A stretch of 64,000 nt of DNA, taken from positions 35,295,664 through 35,359,663 of the forward strand of contig CM042088.1 in assembly GCA_023512835.1 (NCBI GenBank), read 5' to 3'. A program made the position numbers and the translations under genes. Below are positions 11,100 to 21,611 of this stretch, piece after piece. The notes below the pieces were generated by a model. That model was not told the origin of the DNA, ran no database searches, and saw only the letters and a program-made list of their open reading frames with translations. The number at the start of each line of letters is the position of its first letter. Positions within the stretch are counted from its first letter, which is position 1. Origin of the DNA: Taxillus chinensis. Its lineage: Eukaryota > Streptophyta > Magnoliopsida > Santalales > Loranthaceae.

Positions 11100-12835
11100 G
11101 GTTTCTCTCGCTTCAATTTCAAGGAAACCGGAGCAGATCCTCACCCAAGAGGACTGCTGTGAGGAGATGTCGACGTTGTTAATCCACTACCCCATGGTCC
11201 TCTAGGCCATCGAAAAATCATTCTACGATGTCCTCTACCAGAACCCTTCTGTTCCCGTCTCGTTGTTGATGATATCATTTGTGGCAGCAACCCTGTTCCG
11301 TGTGGACCATGTGCCGATGGGTTCAGCGGGGATAACAAGGGCGTGTTGCAGCAATTCAGGCGAGGCGAGGAAGAGGGCAATCAGCTGGTGACTTGCTTCA
11401 ATTTTACCAATTTCGTTCCGTGCCCCTGCAGCGAAGGGAGTAGCGGAGATGCTTTGGGGAAGTGGAAGGAGGAGGCAGAAATGACGCGAAGGCGTTGACA
11501 ATTGACGAGGAGAGAGAGGTGGTTGAGCTGTCGGAGCTGTTCGACTCGCTTTTCCTCCGCAAGGGAGCCGCCACCTCCGATTTTGCGGTCGGATCAGGCA
11601 CGCGATTGCCGCTGTCCTGGAAGATCCCTGAATCAAAACAAGCTGATCGCGCGAAGAAACAGAGGGTCGAAGTAGTGGATTTAGGGAATCTTCTCTTGAA
11701 TTGTGCGAGGCCGTGGCGGGCAATCACGGCTACATGCCTGCGCAGAACAGTGGCAGATCCGGAAGCACTCTTCCCGATCGGCAATGGATTACGGAGGTTG
11801 GCGCATTACATCGCCGATGGCTTTGAGGCCCGGTTGGCTGGGGTCAAGATACCAGGGACTTATTGGGCTTACCAGGATCCCAAATTATGGCCATCGCAAG
11901 CTGAATTGATCGGAGCCCATTTGCTTTTCACGTCGGTGTGCCCTTTTAGGGTGATGGGGTCCCGTTTTGTGGATCACCACGTCTTGAAATTAGCAGGGAG
12001 TGCATCCAAGACCACGCCGCACATCATAGACTTTGGCATCTGCGGTGGTTTCCAGTGGGGTGGGCTTATCACCCGCCTCTCCACTATTCTCGGGAGGACC
12101 ACCCAAGCTATGCATCACCTGGATTAGAGCATCCCCGTTGTGGGTTCCGCTCGGTAGACGCGGTGGAGTATGTAGGGCTTCGCTTGGCAAAGCATTGCAG
12201 GAGTGTCAATGTGCCATTTGAGTACAATGGCATCGCAAAAGATTGGGTTCTTGTCGGAATTGATGATCTAAAGATTGGACCCAACGAGTCCGTTGTGGTG
12301 ACAAGCATGCTCCGATTCGACCAACAAACGGACGATGCTTGCGAGCAGCTCTGCGGCCCCGGCCCGAGGGACGAGGTCCTGAAATTGATCCGCAAGATAA
12401 ATCCCGACATCTTCATACATTTCATTGAAAATGCATCCCTCAATGCAACCTTATTTCGAGGAGGTTCCGTGAAACGCTGTTCCATTACTCGGCCATGTTT
12501 GACATGTTGGATGCAAGAATGAAGCGAGATATTGTGGAGAGGATAGTGATCGAGGGGTTTCGGTTTGGGCAGGATGTGGTGAACGTCATAGCCTGTGAAG
12601 GTTCGGAGAGGGTTGTGAGGGCAGAGAAGTACAAGGAATGGCACGCGCAAGGTGAGGGCCGAGTTCAAACCGGTGGGGCTGGAGGAGAAATTTTTGCAGG
12701 AGGTGAAGGCAAGAGGTGAAAGCATGCTACCACAAGGATTTTATGATTTATGATGACGGGCACCGGATCTTTGCAGGGGTGGAAGGGCCGAACTTTGTAT
12801 GCCATTTGTTGTTGGGCGCCTACTCAACTATCCTA
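11100..12835 (+). pseudogene. GRAS transcription factor (LISCL type), pseudogene
   Basis: A broken relative of the two intact GRAS genes downstream. It begins around 11100 with EQILTQEDCCEEMS. An in-frame TAG (11203-11205) falls just before AIEKSFYDVLYQ, the conserved N-terminal LISCL motif. 11462-12127 keeps VVDLGNLLLNCA (first leucine-rich region) and HIIDFGICGGFQWG (VHIID motif). The frame is lost after 12115, where part of the domain is missing, and resumes with EYNGIA (about 12220) and INPDIFIHF. It shifts again near 12470, then shows VVNVIACEGSERV and YHKDFMIYDDGH. Another shift near 12775 precedes the conserved C-terminal SAW-like end, so the gene stops at 12833-12835. At least four disruptions. 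It lacks the long N-terminus of the 34.65-kb gene and looks closest to the 28.7-kb copy. Confidence 0.9.
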
Positions 12836-13620
12836 ATCTCCCGCCAAATACATGGCACCGCATTAACTAGGCAAATTTGTGAATGCGCCTTTCCACAAGA
12901 GTAGCATCTTGTCTTCCTTTGTCTTGTAATTTAATTGATTTTTACCCGTAGTAAAATAAAATTTATCGACAAAAAAAACATACAAATATTGTCCTTGCTC
13001 CCCGCCTGTTCTTTCTACCATTTGATTGTTCAGGTAATGTGGACAAGCCCCCGCCGGTTAAAACACAAAAGGTGTTCCTTTTATCGATGCACTTTTAATG
13101 GCGTATGATGAACCTCAATTAAATGAGTTTTGAACGAGAGATCACCAATTTATAGCTGGCAGTGCACATTCTAGTCTCGTAGTTTTGAACGAGAGATCAC
13201 CAATTAAATTAAAGTTTAATCTATGCCATTATTTGCAACATTTATTAGATAAAAGTTCTTGCAATATGAATTTAGTATGCAAAATGGTATTTGCAACCGT
13301 GATGCGGCCTCACCGCGCAATCAATCGACGTGACTTATTCCACTTCAAACAAATTAAAAAGTCACGTAAAAGAGACCAAAGCCCCAACTTGTGCGTAGCT
13401 CCATTCCATCTCCAACGCACGGTCTTCCTTCTCGTTCCTGGTTCTCATTTTACTTCTTTAATGAATTATTCCATTTATTAGGGTTTCATAATTAACTCAT
13501 AGTTTCGTTTTTCCTTATTTATTGCGAAATCAATGAGCCTACGCATGAATTAATACTCCAGCGTTAACTCCAAGCAAATTAATTAATTTATTATGAAATG
13601 AATGAGCCTGGTACGCATGA
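12836..13620. other. Spacer with short direct duplications, no gene seen
   Basis: AT-rich spacer. The phrase TTTTGAACGAGAGATCACCA is repeated at about 13126 and 13175, and GCATGAATTAATACTCC at about 13543 and 13617. No supported coding sequence. The 98-residue frame at 13185-13481 has no recognisable feature. Confidence 0.6.
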
Positions 13621-13639
13621 ATTAATACTCCGGTCGCGT

Positions 13640-13815
13640 ACTGCTCGATGCTTATGCTCATGATCATGATCGATATGTAGACCTGAGCAAGTTTCGAGAC
13701 GACTCTCGAGCATAGGCTCGAGCCGAGTCTCGAGCAAGTATCTCAGGTCGAGACTTGCTCGAGACACCTCTTGAGCCTAGGCTCGAGCCGAGATACTTGC
13801 TCGAGACTCAGGTCG
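13640..13815. repeat. TCGA-core array upstream of the MULE transposase
   Basis: About 175 bp with a dozen or more TCGA tetramers (CTCGAG, GGTCGAG, TTTCGAG). It is arranged as imperfect inverted halves sharing AGGCTCGAGCCGAG and GCTCGAGAC. It ends about 110 bp before the transposase ATG and may be its promoter or the terminal region of the element. Confidence 0.8.
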
Positions 13816-13923
13816 AGTCTTTGCTATAATTTGAATGTCTGAATTTATTTTTTTTACGTTTAGTTTTGTTGTTATTTATCCATTTTAATAATATATTGAC
13901 AATAGATTGTGTGTTATTTCAGC

Positions 13924-15753
13924 ATGAGAAACGAGAAAGAGCAAGCATGTACGGTAGATGAAGAATACATGGAGGATAGACAAAATACACCGGACACACC
14001 GAATGGTAGTTCGGGGATGTCGCAGAATGTTATAGTGGAGAATGACAATATGGTTGAGGAGCCCATAAAGGGGATAGAATTTAATGCATTTGAAGATTTA
14101 CTAAGTTATTATAAACAATATGGGAAGAAATGTGGCTTTGGGGTGATGACAAAAAGGACCGAGAATGTAGAAGATGACGCGATTAGATATGTCACCCTTG
14201 CTTGTGCTCGGGGTGGGAAAGCTCGAAATAGGACTTCCAATGTGGCTAACCCACGTCCAACAGGGAAGACAGAGTGTAAGGCTAAGATTAATGCCTTAAG
14301 AATTGATGGAAAGCTTCGGTTGACTACAGTTCATAACATCCATAATCATGGCCTTAGTCCGAAGAAATCTTGCTACTTTCGATGTAATAGAGAAGTGAGT
14401 GAGCCAATAAAAAGAATATTGGATACAAATGACTTGGCTGGCATCCGAATGAATAAGAACTTTACATCTCTTGTTGTTGGTGCTGGTGGATTTGAGAATC
14501 TTCCTTTTTTGGAAAAAGATTGTCATAATTATATCAATAAGGAAAGACATCTGAGACTTGGTGCAGGTGGTGCTGGCGCACTTAGAGACTATTTTTCACG
14601 GATGCAGTATAAAAATTCTGGATTCTTTGCGTTGATGGATTTAGATGAGAACGAGAGGTTAAGGAATGTATTTTGGGCAGACCCTAGTAGTAGAGCAACC
14701 TACCAATATTTCGGTGATGTGGTGACATTCGACACGACTTACCCGACAAATAGGTATGGGATGTCGTTTGTACCATTTGTTGGTGTAAACCACCATGGGC
14801 AATCAATTTTACTAGGAGCAGGTTTGATATCTAGTGAGGACACGGATACCTTTGTGTGGTTATTTCAGACTTGGTTGCAGTGTATGGATGGTATAGCTCC
14901 GAAAGCCATTATCACTGATCAGGATAGAGCAATGAAAAATGCAATTGCTATTGTTTTCCCAGAGACCAAACACAGATTTTGTCTATATCATATAATGAAG
15001 AAAGTTCTAGAGAAACTCAGCTCATATGATTCATACAAAGCAGAGATGAAAAATGAATTGATGAGATGTGTGTATGATCGCCAAAGTGTTGAAGAGTTCG
15101 AGAAGTCTTGGGTTCAATTGATTGCCACTTATAACTTAGAAGAGAATGTGTGGTTGAAAAGCCTATACACTAATCGTTTGTATTGGGTTCCAGCATATTT
15201 GAAAGATGCATTTTGGGGTGGAATGAGTACTACCCAGCGGAGTGAGAGCATGAATGCATTTTTTTATGGTTATGTTCATGCTAATACAAACTTGAAAGAG
15301 TTCATTGACCAGTTTGATAACACTTTGAAAAAAAAAATTGAGAAGGAAATTGCTGCGGACTTTTACTCATTTACTACCATGATTCCGTGTATATCTAGAT
15401 CACCAATCGAGAAGAGATTCCAGGAGGTGTACACACATGCAAAATTCAAAAAAGTTCAAAAGCAATTCACTGGCATGATTAACTTGAACCCAAAGTTACA
15501 TCAGTGTGATGGTGCGATACAGACCTATCTCATTCATGGCGAAATTAGTTTTGAAGAATTTAGTAAGGCAGTGACATTTTTTGTGAATTTTAATGAGGTG
15601 GATGCAACTGCAAAGTGTTCTTGTGGATTGTTTGAGACGAGGGGAATCTTGTGTCATCACATTTTTGCCGTTTATAGATATAACGAGATTAAAGAATTAC
15701 CGGATAAATATATTTTGCATCATTGGAGGAAGGATATTAAAAGACGATACTGA
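13924..15753 (+). CDS. FAR1/FRS-type MULE transposase (609 aa, C-terminus probably truncated)
   Basis: The ATG at 13924 is preferred; the open frame reaches 13909 only from GTG, and TTATTTCAG just upstream looks like a splice acceptor of a 5' UTR intron. Domains in order: FAR1 DNA-binding zinc finger (about residues 45-150, with LACARGG, TECKAK and HNIHNHG), MULE transposase core (about 260-360) and SWIM zinc finger (C565, C567, C577, H579; CSCGLFETRGILCHH). The acidic DDE residues are visible: D270 in VTFDTTYP, D332 in ITDQDRAMKNA and a candidate E441 in TQRSESMNAFF. FRS relatives usually continue past KRRY; here a TGA follows directly, and recognisable C-terminal sequence continues in another frame. 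The core is uninterrupted, so activity is possible. It could be a transposase or a host-derived FRS gene; TCGA arrays and element-like flanks favour the former. Confidence 0.9.
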   Translation: MRNEKEQACTVDEEYMEDRQNTPDTPNGSSGMSQNVIVENDNMVEEPIKGIEFNAFEDLLSYYKQYGKKCGFGVMTKRTENVEDDAIRYVTLACARGGKARNRTSNVANPRPTGKTECKAKINALRIDGKLRLTTVHNIHNHGLSPKKSCYFRCNREVSEPIKRILDTNDLAGIRMNKNFTSLVVGAGGFENLPFLEKDCHNYINKERHLRLGAGGAGALRDYFSRMQYKNSGFFALMDLDENERLRNVFWADPSSRATYQYFGDVVTFDTTYPTNRYGMSFVPFVGVNHHGQSILLGAGLISSEDTDTFVWLFQTWLQCMDGIAPKAIITDQDRAMKNAIAIVFPETKHRFCLYHIMKKVLEKLSSYDSYKAEMKNELMRCVYDRQSVEEFEKSWVQLIATYNLEENVWLKSLYTNRLYWVPAYLKDAFWGGMSTTQRSESMNAFFYGYVHANTNLKEFIDQFDNTLKKKIEKEIAADFYSFTTMIPCISRSPIEKRFQEVYTHAKFKKVQKQFTGMINLNPKLHQCDGAIQTYLIHGEISFEEFSKAVTFFVNFNEVDATAKCSCGLFETRGILCHHIFAVYRYNEIKELPDKYILHHWRKDIKRRY

Positions 15754-15773
15754 TTAATTCATATGAGTTATGA

Positions 15774-16690
15774 TGCGGTGAACAACGTCCAGATTGTAAT
15801 AGATATTTTGAATTATTACATATCTGTTATCGGATGATCACTCGTGCGGCAAGTAGTACAGAGCATACTCAGGATGCCAAATGTAAGTTGCATGCAATGA
15901 TCAATTTGTATGATGCCAGCCAAGAACTCCCACCAATGCCACAAACAATTTCAAATGTATGTCATACGGGAAATGACATACGGAGTCCACATCTCGTGCG
16001 AGGGAAAGGTAGACCGGCATCTTCACGTAGAGCATCAAGGATGGAGGTAAAAATGCAAAAAGTTAGGGCAAAATCAAAGAACACAACATCTAAAGGGAAA
16101 CATGTAGAGGTATGCCCAATGTTATATTGTGTTGTCTTGTGTTTTAATGTGTTCTAATGTCTTTCTTCATTATTAGTATGATGGAGCAGACAAACCAGTG
16201 TGGCCAGGGTTTTATTCCCTAATACTAACATGGATATGCACAATGTTGACACTACTGGATCCCAACCTAGCGAGACCTTCATTCACAGTCAAGAAAGTGT
16301 AAGTTCATAAATTTAATATATCCGAAAATCTACTATGCTGTTCTAATCGTTTGCTCTAATTGTATAGTCCCCATGTCGCAAGCAGTCTCTGGTGTGCACC
16401 CATGCCATCTCAAACGTCACAGTCATATGAGGCAAGTGAATTAAATTTAACTTTCCGTAAACTTTGATTTTCCCACACTAACGTGATTCTCATTCTTTCC
16501 GCTAAGTATAGATATCCTCTCACACTCCCCATGTCGCTAGCAGTCCCTTTTGTGCACCCATACTATCTCCGCATGTGCCTGTTAGTAATGATTTCAACCA
16601 TCCATTGGAGGCGACACCTCACCATATGACTCAACCATTCCAAAGCTTTGCAGAACTTTTATGTCAAACTTATCGCAATGCATTGTGATT
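15774..16690 (+). pseudogene. Displaced C-terminal part of the FAR1/MULE transposase
   Basis: After the TGA at 15751 the original frame continues with FRS-like LIHMSYD. It then passes to another frame at about 15774 (RYFELLHICYRM, then LVRGKGRPASSRR, the basic tail typical of FRS proteins), so one stop and one frameshift separate it from the main ORF. Candidate introns are 16110-16176 and 16299-16367 (GT...AG), possibly another ending near 16511. Exons near 16368-16430 and 16512-16690 hold a duplicated phrase, PHVASSLWCAP and PHVASSPFCAP. The reading ends at TGA near 16687. If the TGA were spliced around, the gene could be longer than annotated. Confidence 0.6.
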
Positions 16691-16790
16691 AGGCAGTAAG
16701 ATTCTGTACTTTGCTTGCATCTGTTATCAAATGAAGTTATTAAACATACATTTGGGAACAAATGTTTGCTTCGTTGTAGTAAGATATCAT

Positions 16791-16907
16791 GTTGGATTCA
16801 CAAATTTTTATTATGATTAACAAATGTTGTTGGATTAAAAGAGGGAGCAAAAATAAAGACAAATGAAGTTATTTTTCTTTCATGGTCATTTTGAGGCATG
16901 ACACCAT
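16791..16907 (+). repeat. Second copy of the 119-bp block of 2.5 kb
   Basis: Close match to 2505-2623, starting GTTGGATTCACAAATT and ending GAGGCATGACACCAT. It lies about 100 bp after the transposase reading. The block links this MULE to the DNA flanking Ulp1-gene copy A. The 280 bp that follow (to about 17190) hold one CTCGAG at 16937 and no gene. Confidence 0.8.
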
Positions 16908-17315
16908 TCTTTTATGCACACTTCAACACCCAATTGCTCGAGTATTCCTTAGCGATCTGCATGGAAACATGTGATACATCATTGTTTAAAATTATTCATT
17001 AATAGCACTTCAATACAATACAAGTGCGGCTAATGCCTACGTGCACAATTATCTGCAGCTTGCCCCTCAAGTTGACAAGCAAAATCTCCTTCATGCACTC
17101 CAATGTCCATTCTCATGAAAGGATCCCAAAAGTCCATTTGCATAGGCTTGATAACACTCTCTAATGAATTTCCTTACGAAATGACCTCTACACCGTCATA
17201 TATACACCGCAAGAAAAAATTATATATTAAGTCAGTAATAATACTAATAATAATAACAACAATAACAAAAACAACAATAACCTAACCTGTCATATATACA
17301 CGGCAAGTGCCTTCA

Positions 17316-19565
17316 CTATCCTGGTACGATGTAATAGTAGATGAAACGTGCCACCATCTCTCGTAGAAGTCCTACATCACGAGTGTACAACGTGGAACCG
17401 CTCCATTTCGATCGAGGAGACCGGAGTCGTGCAAGCATGTAGTAGCAAACAAATGCCCCATAACTGTCCCCATCCGGCTGTTGGGGGAGATGCACCGCTT
17501 CCATTGCATACAAGTGGGAGGTTACCACGAATTGGAGGAACATTACGCGTACGAAAAAACTGACATGCTCTCAGCGTTTGTGAGATGTTGTGCTGATGTG
17601 TTACTACTTTGTCCCTCCTAGCTTGCGCATTGGTCCGCAGATAGGAATCATAAAGAACAAAACATGGCTCCCTGAAATCAACCTCAAGGATCACAAAATG
17701 CTCAACAATGTGAATAGGAATGAGGACAAACTCCAGGTGCAGTCCACGGTTTAAGATTGGCCACATTCTCATTAATGTAATTTTTAAACTCCTCAACAGA
17801 TGGAATATGGGTGATCGTGGTGAGAGGGAGGACATCAAAGAGCGGGGAATTAGGAAAAAAGGCCGGGTCAGCAATCACAGCTCGATGTAGGGTACAAATA
17901 AACGTAAGAACCTCAACTTCCTCAAACCATTTAGTACTAGTCGTGATATCCTTAAGTATGGCTGGACCGAAGGTCTGCAGAAAACCTGAATTCTGCTCCA
18001 AGGGTTTATCTTTGGAAGTTATGTAATGAAGATAGTCAGCCTTCACAGCGGGGTCATCAATGCCCGGTGGTATTTTAACATCAAGACCAGCAGCGGAAGT
18101 CAGATCAATGACCTCCTGCTGGGCAGGGGCAGCCTTTGCTGCCTTCTGCGTCTTTCGCGTCTTCTTTCACAAGTAAGCCAATTTTGGCGGGCTTTCGGAA
18201 GCTCTGGTGAAATGAACACGAGGGGTCAAGCGTCACCTCTACCGCAGGAATAGGGTCTTCTGCAGGGGCAGGTTCCCTTGGGTGCATGTAACGGAGACGA
18301 CAGGCGATAATCATGAGGGGAGGAGACTAGATGCGCGGTGCGAAATAAAGACATCATCTCGTCATGCTCACGACGGTTCTCAATCTGTTCAGCCTCCATC
18401 ATACGACGCATTTCGTATAGGTCATCCTCTAACCGAGTAACTCTAGGATCCACATAAGATGGCTCAGCTGTCGGCGCAGCAGCCTTCGACGGTGCTGGGG
18501 GTCCACTCCATGGCGTCTAAGCAGTCTATCACACTGATAGTCCGAAATATGATTCCTCGAGACGGCCCAACTAATAAGATCTACTCTGCTGATCATATGC
18601 CTACTGCAATACAACCATACCCTCTCGGTAGCCTCGGGTCTGAACTGATCATGGGCATAAGCAACCCAAAGGGCATCCATGACGTGCTCGGATATATCAC
18701 CATGTGATGGAACCGAAGTTTCATTAGGGGGTGCGACATCGGATTCATGCTCTGAAACGTGGGTAGGAGTGGTGGCACTACGGGAAGAAGTAGCCGCCGA
18801 GTGGAAGGACGTGCTACCTCGGTCCATCCTCGTTGCCCAATACTACCGGTTGGACGAACAACACTACCATCCTCTAAAATATACCGGAGTGTGTGATGTT
18901 GAGGATAAGGCAACCACGCCCTCTCACGAAAGACCTCTGGGTTCTGATGCACTAGAACCTTCGTTAATAGTCGACCAAAGGCCCTATGTTCAAGCTGGCC
19001 AGCCCACACTTCAAATATGATAACCCCCCAGTTTACTGCTATACTACCCTCAAAGCAATATATTAATTTCATATGCTCATTGGGGATGGAATCAGTCCCT
19101 GACATCTGACAACATATACATTTTCCAACTATATTTGCCACAAAACGTGTTCTCCCCTCAAACCCTACTTTTTTGTGATATCTCCTTTTATGCAATTCTC
19201 GATCATTGTAGCCTAATTGCATGCCCATGTCCCTCATTTTCATCTTTGAGGGAGGGTTCATTCCAAATTTCAATTCAAAAGCCTCATTAATGATAGAGAG
19301 ATTGACAATTACCTCTAAATCATGGACCATGGATATTATCATTTCCTCTCCATCTCTCACCTCGACTTGCACATGATCATAAAACTCGCAAGCTTATCTC
19401 CCAGAAGAGGGAAAGGGTTAGCTACAAGGTGGCGGAGTCCGGTGAGCTCGAGCCAATCACGAACTGCTTCCATCCATGGGATAGTAGACTGAACAACGGC
19501 TTCCCAATCAAGGACTTAGCCTGCATAAACCTCGCGGGATGTAGCAGTATATGTCTTCACCTTCG
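17316..19565 (-). pseudogene. Transposon gene copy C: plant-transposon domain plus Ulp1, catalytic Cys lost
   Basis: Closely similar at the DNA level to copy B over its whole length, on the same strand. The longest piece (19372-18593) has EAFELKFGMNPPSKMK, RDMGMQLGYND and HRAFGRLLTKVLVHQ, then frays into several frames through the linker (18830-18100). The Ulp1 part keeps His (VEHFVILEVDFRE) and Asp (LYDSYL), and is in frame where copy B is shifted. The active-site motif reads PDGDSYGAF: the Cys codon TGT has become TAT (17460-17462), which would abolish protease activity. It lies convergent to the MULE transposase, about 1 kb downstream of it. Similarity to copy B ends near 19566, where a different TCGA-rich tract begins. 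Confidence 0.75.
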
Positions 19566-20190
19566 AGTCTCTGAGTCAAAGAAAATGCCCCAATGAAAGC
19601 TGACGGACCATAAATTAACACTAGACTCAGAGACTTGAAGAGTCAAAAGATCGAAGATACTTAATCGTAGAATCTATCAACTCATAACAATTCTAAGACT
19701 CGAAGACTCGAAGGTTGAAGAGTCAAGACAATGGAACCTTAGGAACCCACTGAACATAAAATGTAACCGAGACTTAAAAAGTTGTAGACTCGAAAGACGT
19801 AGAGACAAAGATGGGAAGAGTCGAAGACTCATTATACATTCGTAAACCCAAAGAACCGAAAGGTCATAGAAAGTTTTAGCCTCTTTAAGCGAATTGAGCA
19901 ACTCGAAGAACTCAAAGGCTCCAAGGAGTAGAGTCAAAGATTCGTAGCATGAGAAAGCGAGTAGAGGTTAAGTAAACTCTTCATCCTAACTCTAAGAATC
20001 AAATCGAAGAGTCAAAGACTCAAATATCATATTGTGTAGTACATAATTTAACCTGAACTAATACATACTATGAAGACTCGAAGAACCAAAGAGCTGAAAA
20101 CTCGCAAGATCTAACGTTGTCAAAGCCAGAAATATCAGTTCACCTAACTACAGGGCTCGACCCAAATATTTGAGTCACCAAATCCTCGAA
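19565..20190. repeat. GACTCGAAG-type TCGA-core tract upstream of copy C
   Basis: Irregularly repeated GACTCGAAG, GAGTCAAAGA and AGACTTGAAGA words over about 600 bp. The motif differs from CTCGAG but shares the TCGA core and the position upstream of an Ulp1 gene. No coding sequence is supported. The ORF at 19677-19937 on the minus strand only reads the repeat. Confidence 0.65.
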
Positions 20191-20410
20191 TCACCTATCT
20201 TCGAGGCAAACTCACAATACTCAGAATCAACTTAGCAATATCATCAACTAGAGTTTGTGTAGTTTGACCGCATTGTTCACAACAGTAAGCACATTTATTG
20301 TTGCAATAAATGTCTCATTAATGCCAAACAACTACTTACAGCAAATAAATGGTGAAGATTAAAAGTTCCAATATGGGCATGCAACATGCAGTATGGGCAA
20401 TAGATCTATG

Positions 20411-20824
20411 TGTCACGGGGTTAGGTTTCCTGCGCCTCTCAACCCATTGCAGCACTTAGCTTCTCTATCCACGGTCTGCTAAGTTTAGCATTTGAGGGTT
20501 GAAGCGCACGTAGACTGGTTTCGCCCTGCCACTGGGCTCATCAGGAGAACGGCTCCAGTTCCAGACCAGTTTGTGTAAGGATGGCCAAATCCCTTCTTCA
20601 ACGTCAAGTCCTCGACTAGCAGCGCGTTCCCCCACATTCAACCGGGTCGGCACGTCGAACTCCGAAGGGGTTCCATCCATTTTCCTCCATGAACTTCCTG
20701 GAACCTTCGACTGCGCACCATCTACGCTTTCAACCAACTCCTCTCCTTTACGTAGCACGAATACATTCCTGAATCGTGCCACTGAGAAACGTCCCGCCAG
20801 CACCACGCTACTCGGGACGTGACA
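20411..20824 (-). repeat. Left LTR-like arm
   Basis: On the minus strand it reads from TGTCACGTCCCGAG (20824) to CCCCGTGACA (20411), 414 bp. It matches the right arm in reverse complement with scattered substitutions. Confidence 0.8.
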
Positions 20825-21197
20825 TTCTCCTCCACCCAATCCTCGCAACGTCCTCGTTGCGTTTGTCGACATCGCTTCCCCATAGGCAATGGCATCTTTA
20901 CCTCGATGCCTTCTCACTCACCCAATGTCAACAGCTTGGACATCGCTTCCCCGCAAGTTGCAACACCTTTACCAAGATGCTCTCTCGCTCGCCCGATGTC
21001 CAAAGGATAGGAGGCTTCCAAGATCGCTCGACACGCTCCTTCGTACTCCCTTGCCCAACTCGTATCACACTCAAGGATACTCCAACTCTATAGACGCAAG
21101 GCATGCAAGACACTATCGGTCGACTCACCTCCGTGAGCTCCCACCTTGGGATCACTCTACTCGCAAGAGTGCTCGACGAGTCTTGGGTGGAGGAGAA

Positions 21198-21607
21198 TGT
21201 CACGTCCCGAGCAGCGTGGTGCTGGCGGGACATTTCTCGGTGGCACGATTCAGGAATGTATTCGTGCTACGTAAAGGAGAGAGGTTGGTTGAAAGCGTAG
21301 ATGGTGCGCAGCGGAAGGTTCTAGGCGGTTCGTGGAGGAAAACGGATAGAACCCCTTCGGAGTTCGGACGTGCCGACCCGGTTGAATGCGGGGAGCACGC
21401 CGCTAGTCGAGGATTTGACGTTGAAGAAGGGATTTGGCCATCCTTACACAACCGGTCGGGAACCGGAGTCGTTCTCCTGATGAGCCCAGAGGTGGCGAAA
21501 CCGGTCTACGTGCGCTTCAACCCTCAAAGGCTAAACTTAGCGGACCGTGGATAGAGAAGCTAAGTGCCGCAATGGGTTGAGAGGCGCAGAAACCCGACCC
21601 CGTGACA
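21198..21607 (+). repeat. Right LTR-like arm
   Basis: 410 bp on the plus strand, TGTCACGTCCCGAG to CCCCGTGACA. It is immediately preceded by TGGGTGGAGGAGAA, a purine-rich tract as expected next to a 3' LTR. The middle (20839-21183) contains partly repeated words such as GACATCGCTTCCCC and has no recognisable gene. Confidence 0.8.
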
Positions 21608-21611
21608 TATG

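Larger units (their letters stand above)
20411..21607. mobile_element. Foldback element: two LTR-like arms in inverted orientation
   Basis: The 1197-bp element has arms of over 410 bp that are reverse complements: TGTCACGGGG at the left tip and CCCCGTGACA at the right. A 4-bp repeat, TATG, flanks both ends (20407-20410 and 21608-21611), consistent with a target duplication. Each arm is itself bounded by TG...CA, with the inner edge reading TGTCACGTCCCGAG outward. Each is preceded on its inner side by GGAGGAGAA, which looks like a polypurine tract. The element therefore resembles two LTR-retrotransposon 3' ends joined head to head around a middle of about 370 bp. ORFs in the arms encode the same peptide in mirror image and are not supported as genes. 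Confidence 0.8.

Noticed and set aside
10384..11205. ORFs on both strands with the shared peptide DYVSSMVSSFSIEHISN
   Set aside because: Mirror translation of the inverted repeat; the plus-strand ORF merely runs into the GRAS pseudogene.
20465..21554. Two ORFs (150 and 221 aa) with the shared peptide GGGECHVPSSVVLAGRFSVARF
   Set aside because: They are the two inverted LTR-like arms read in opposite directions; no recognised domain.
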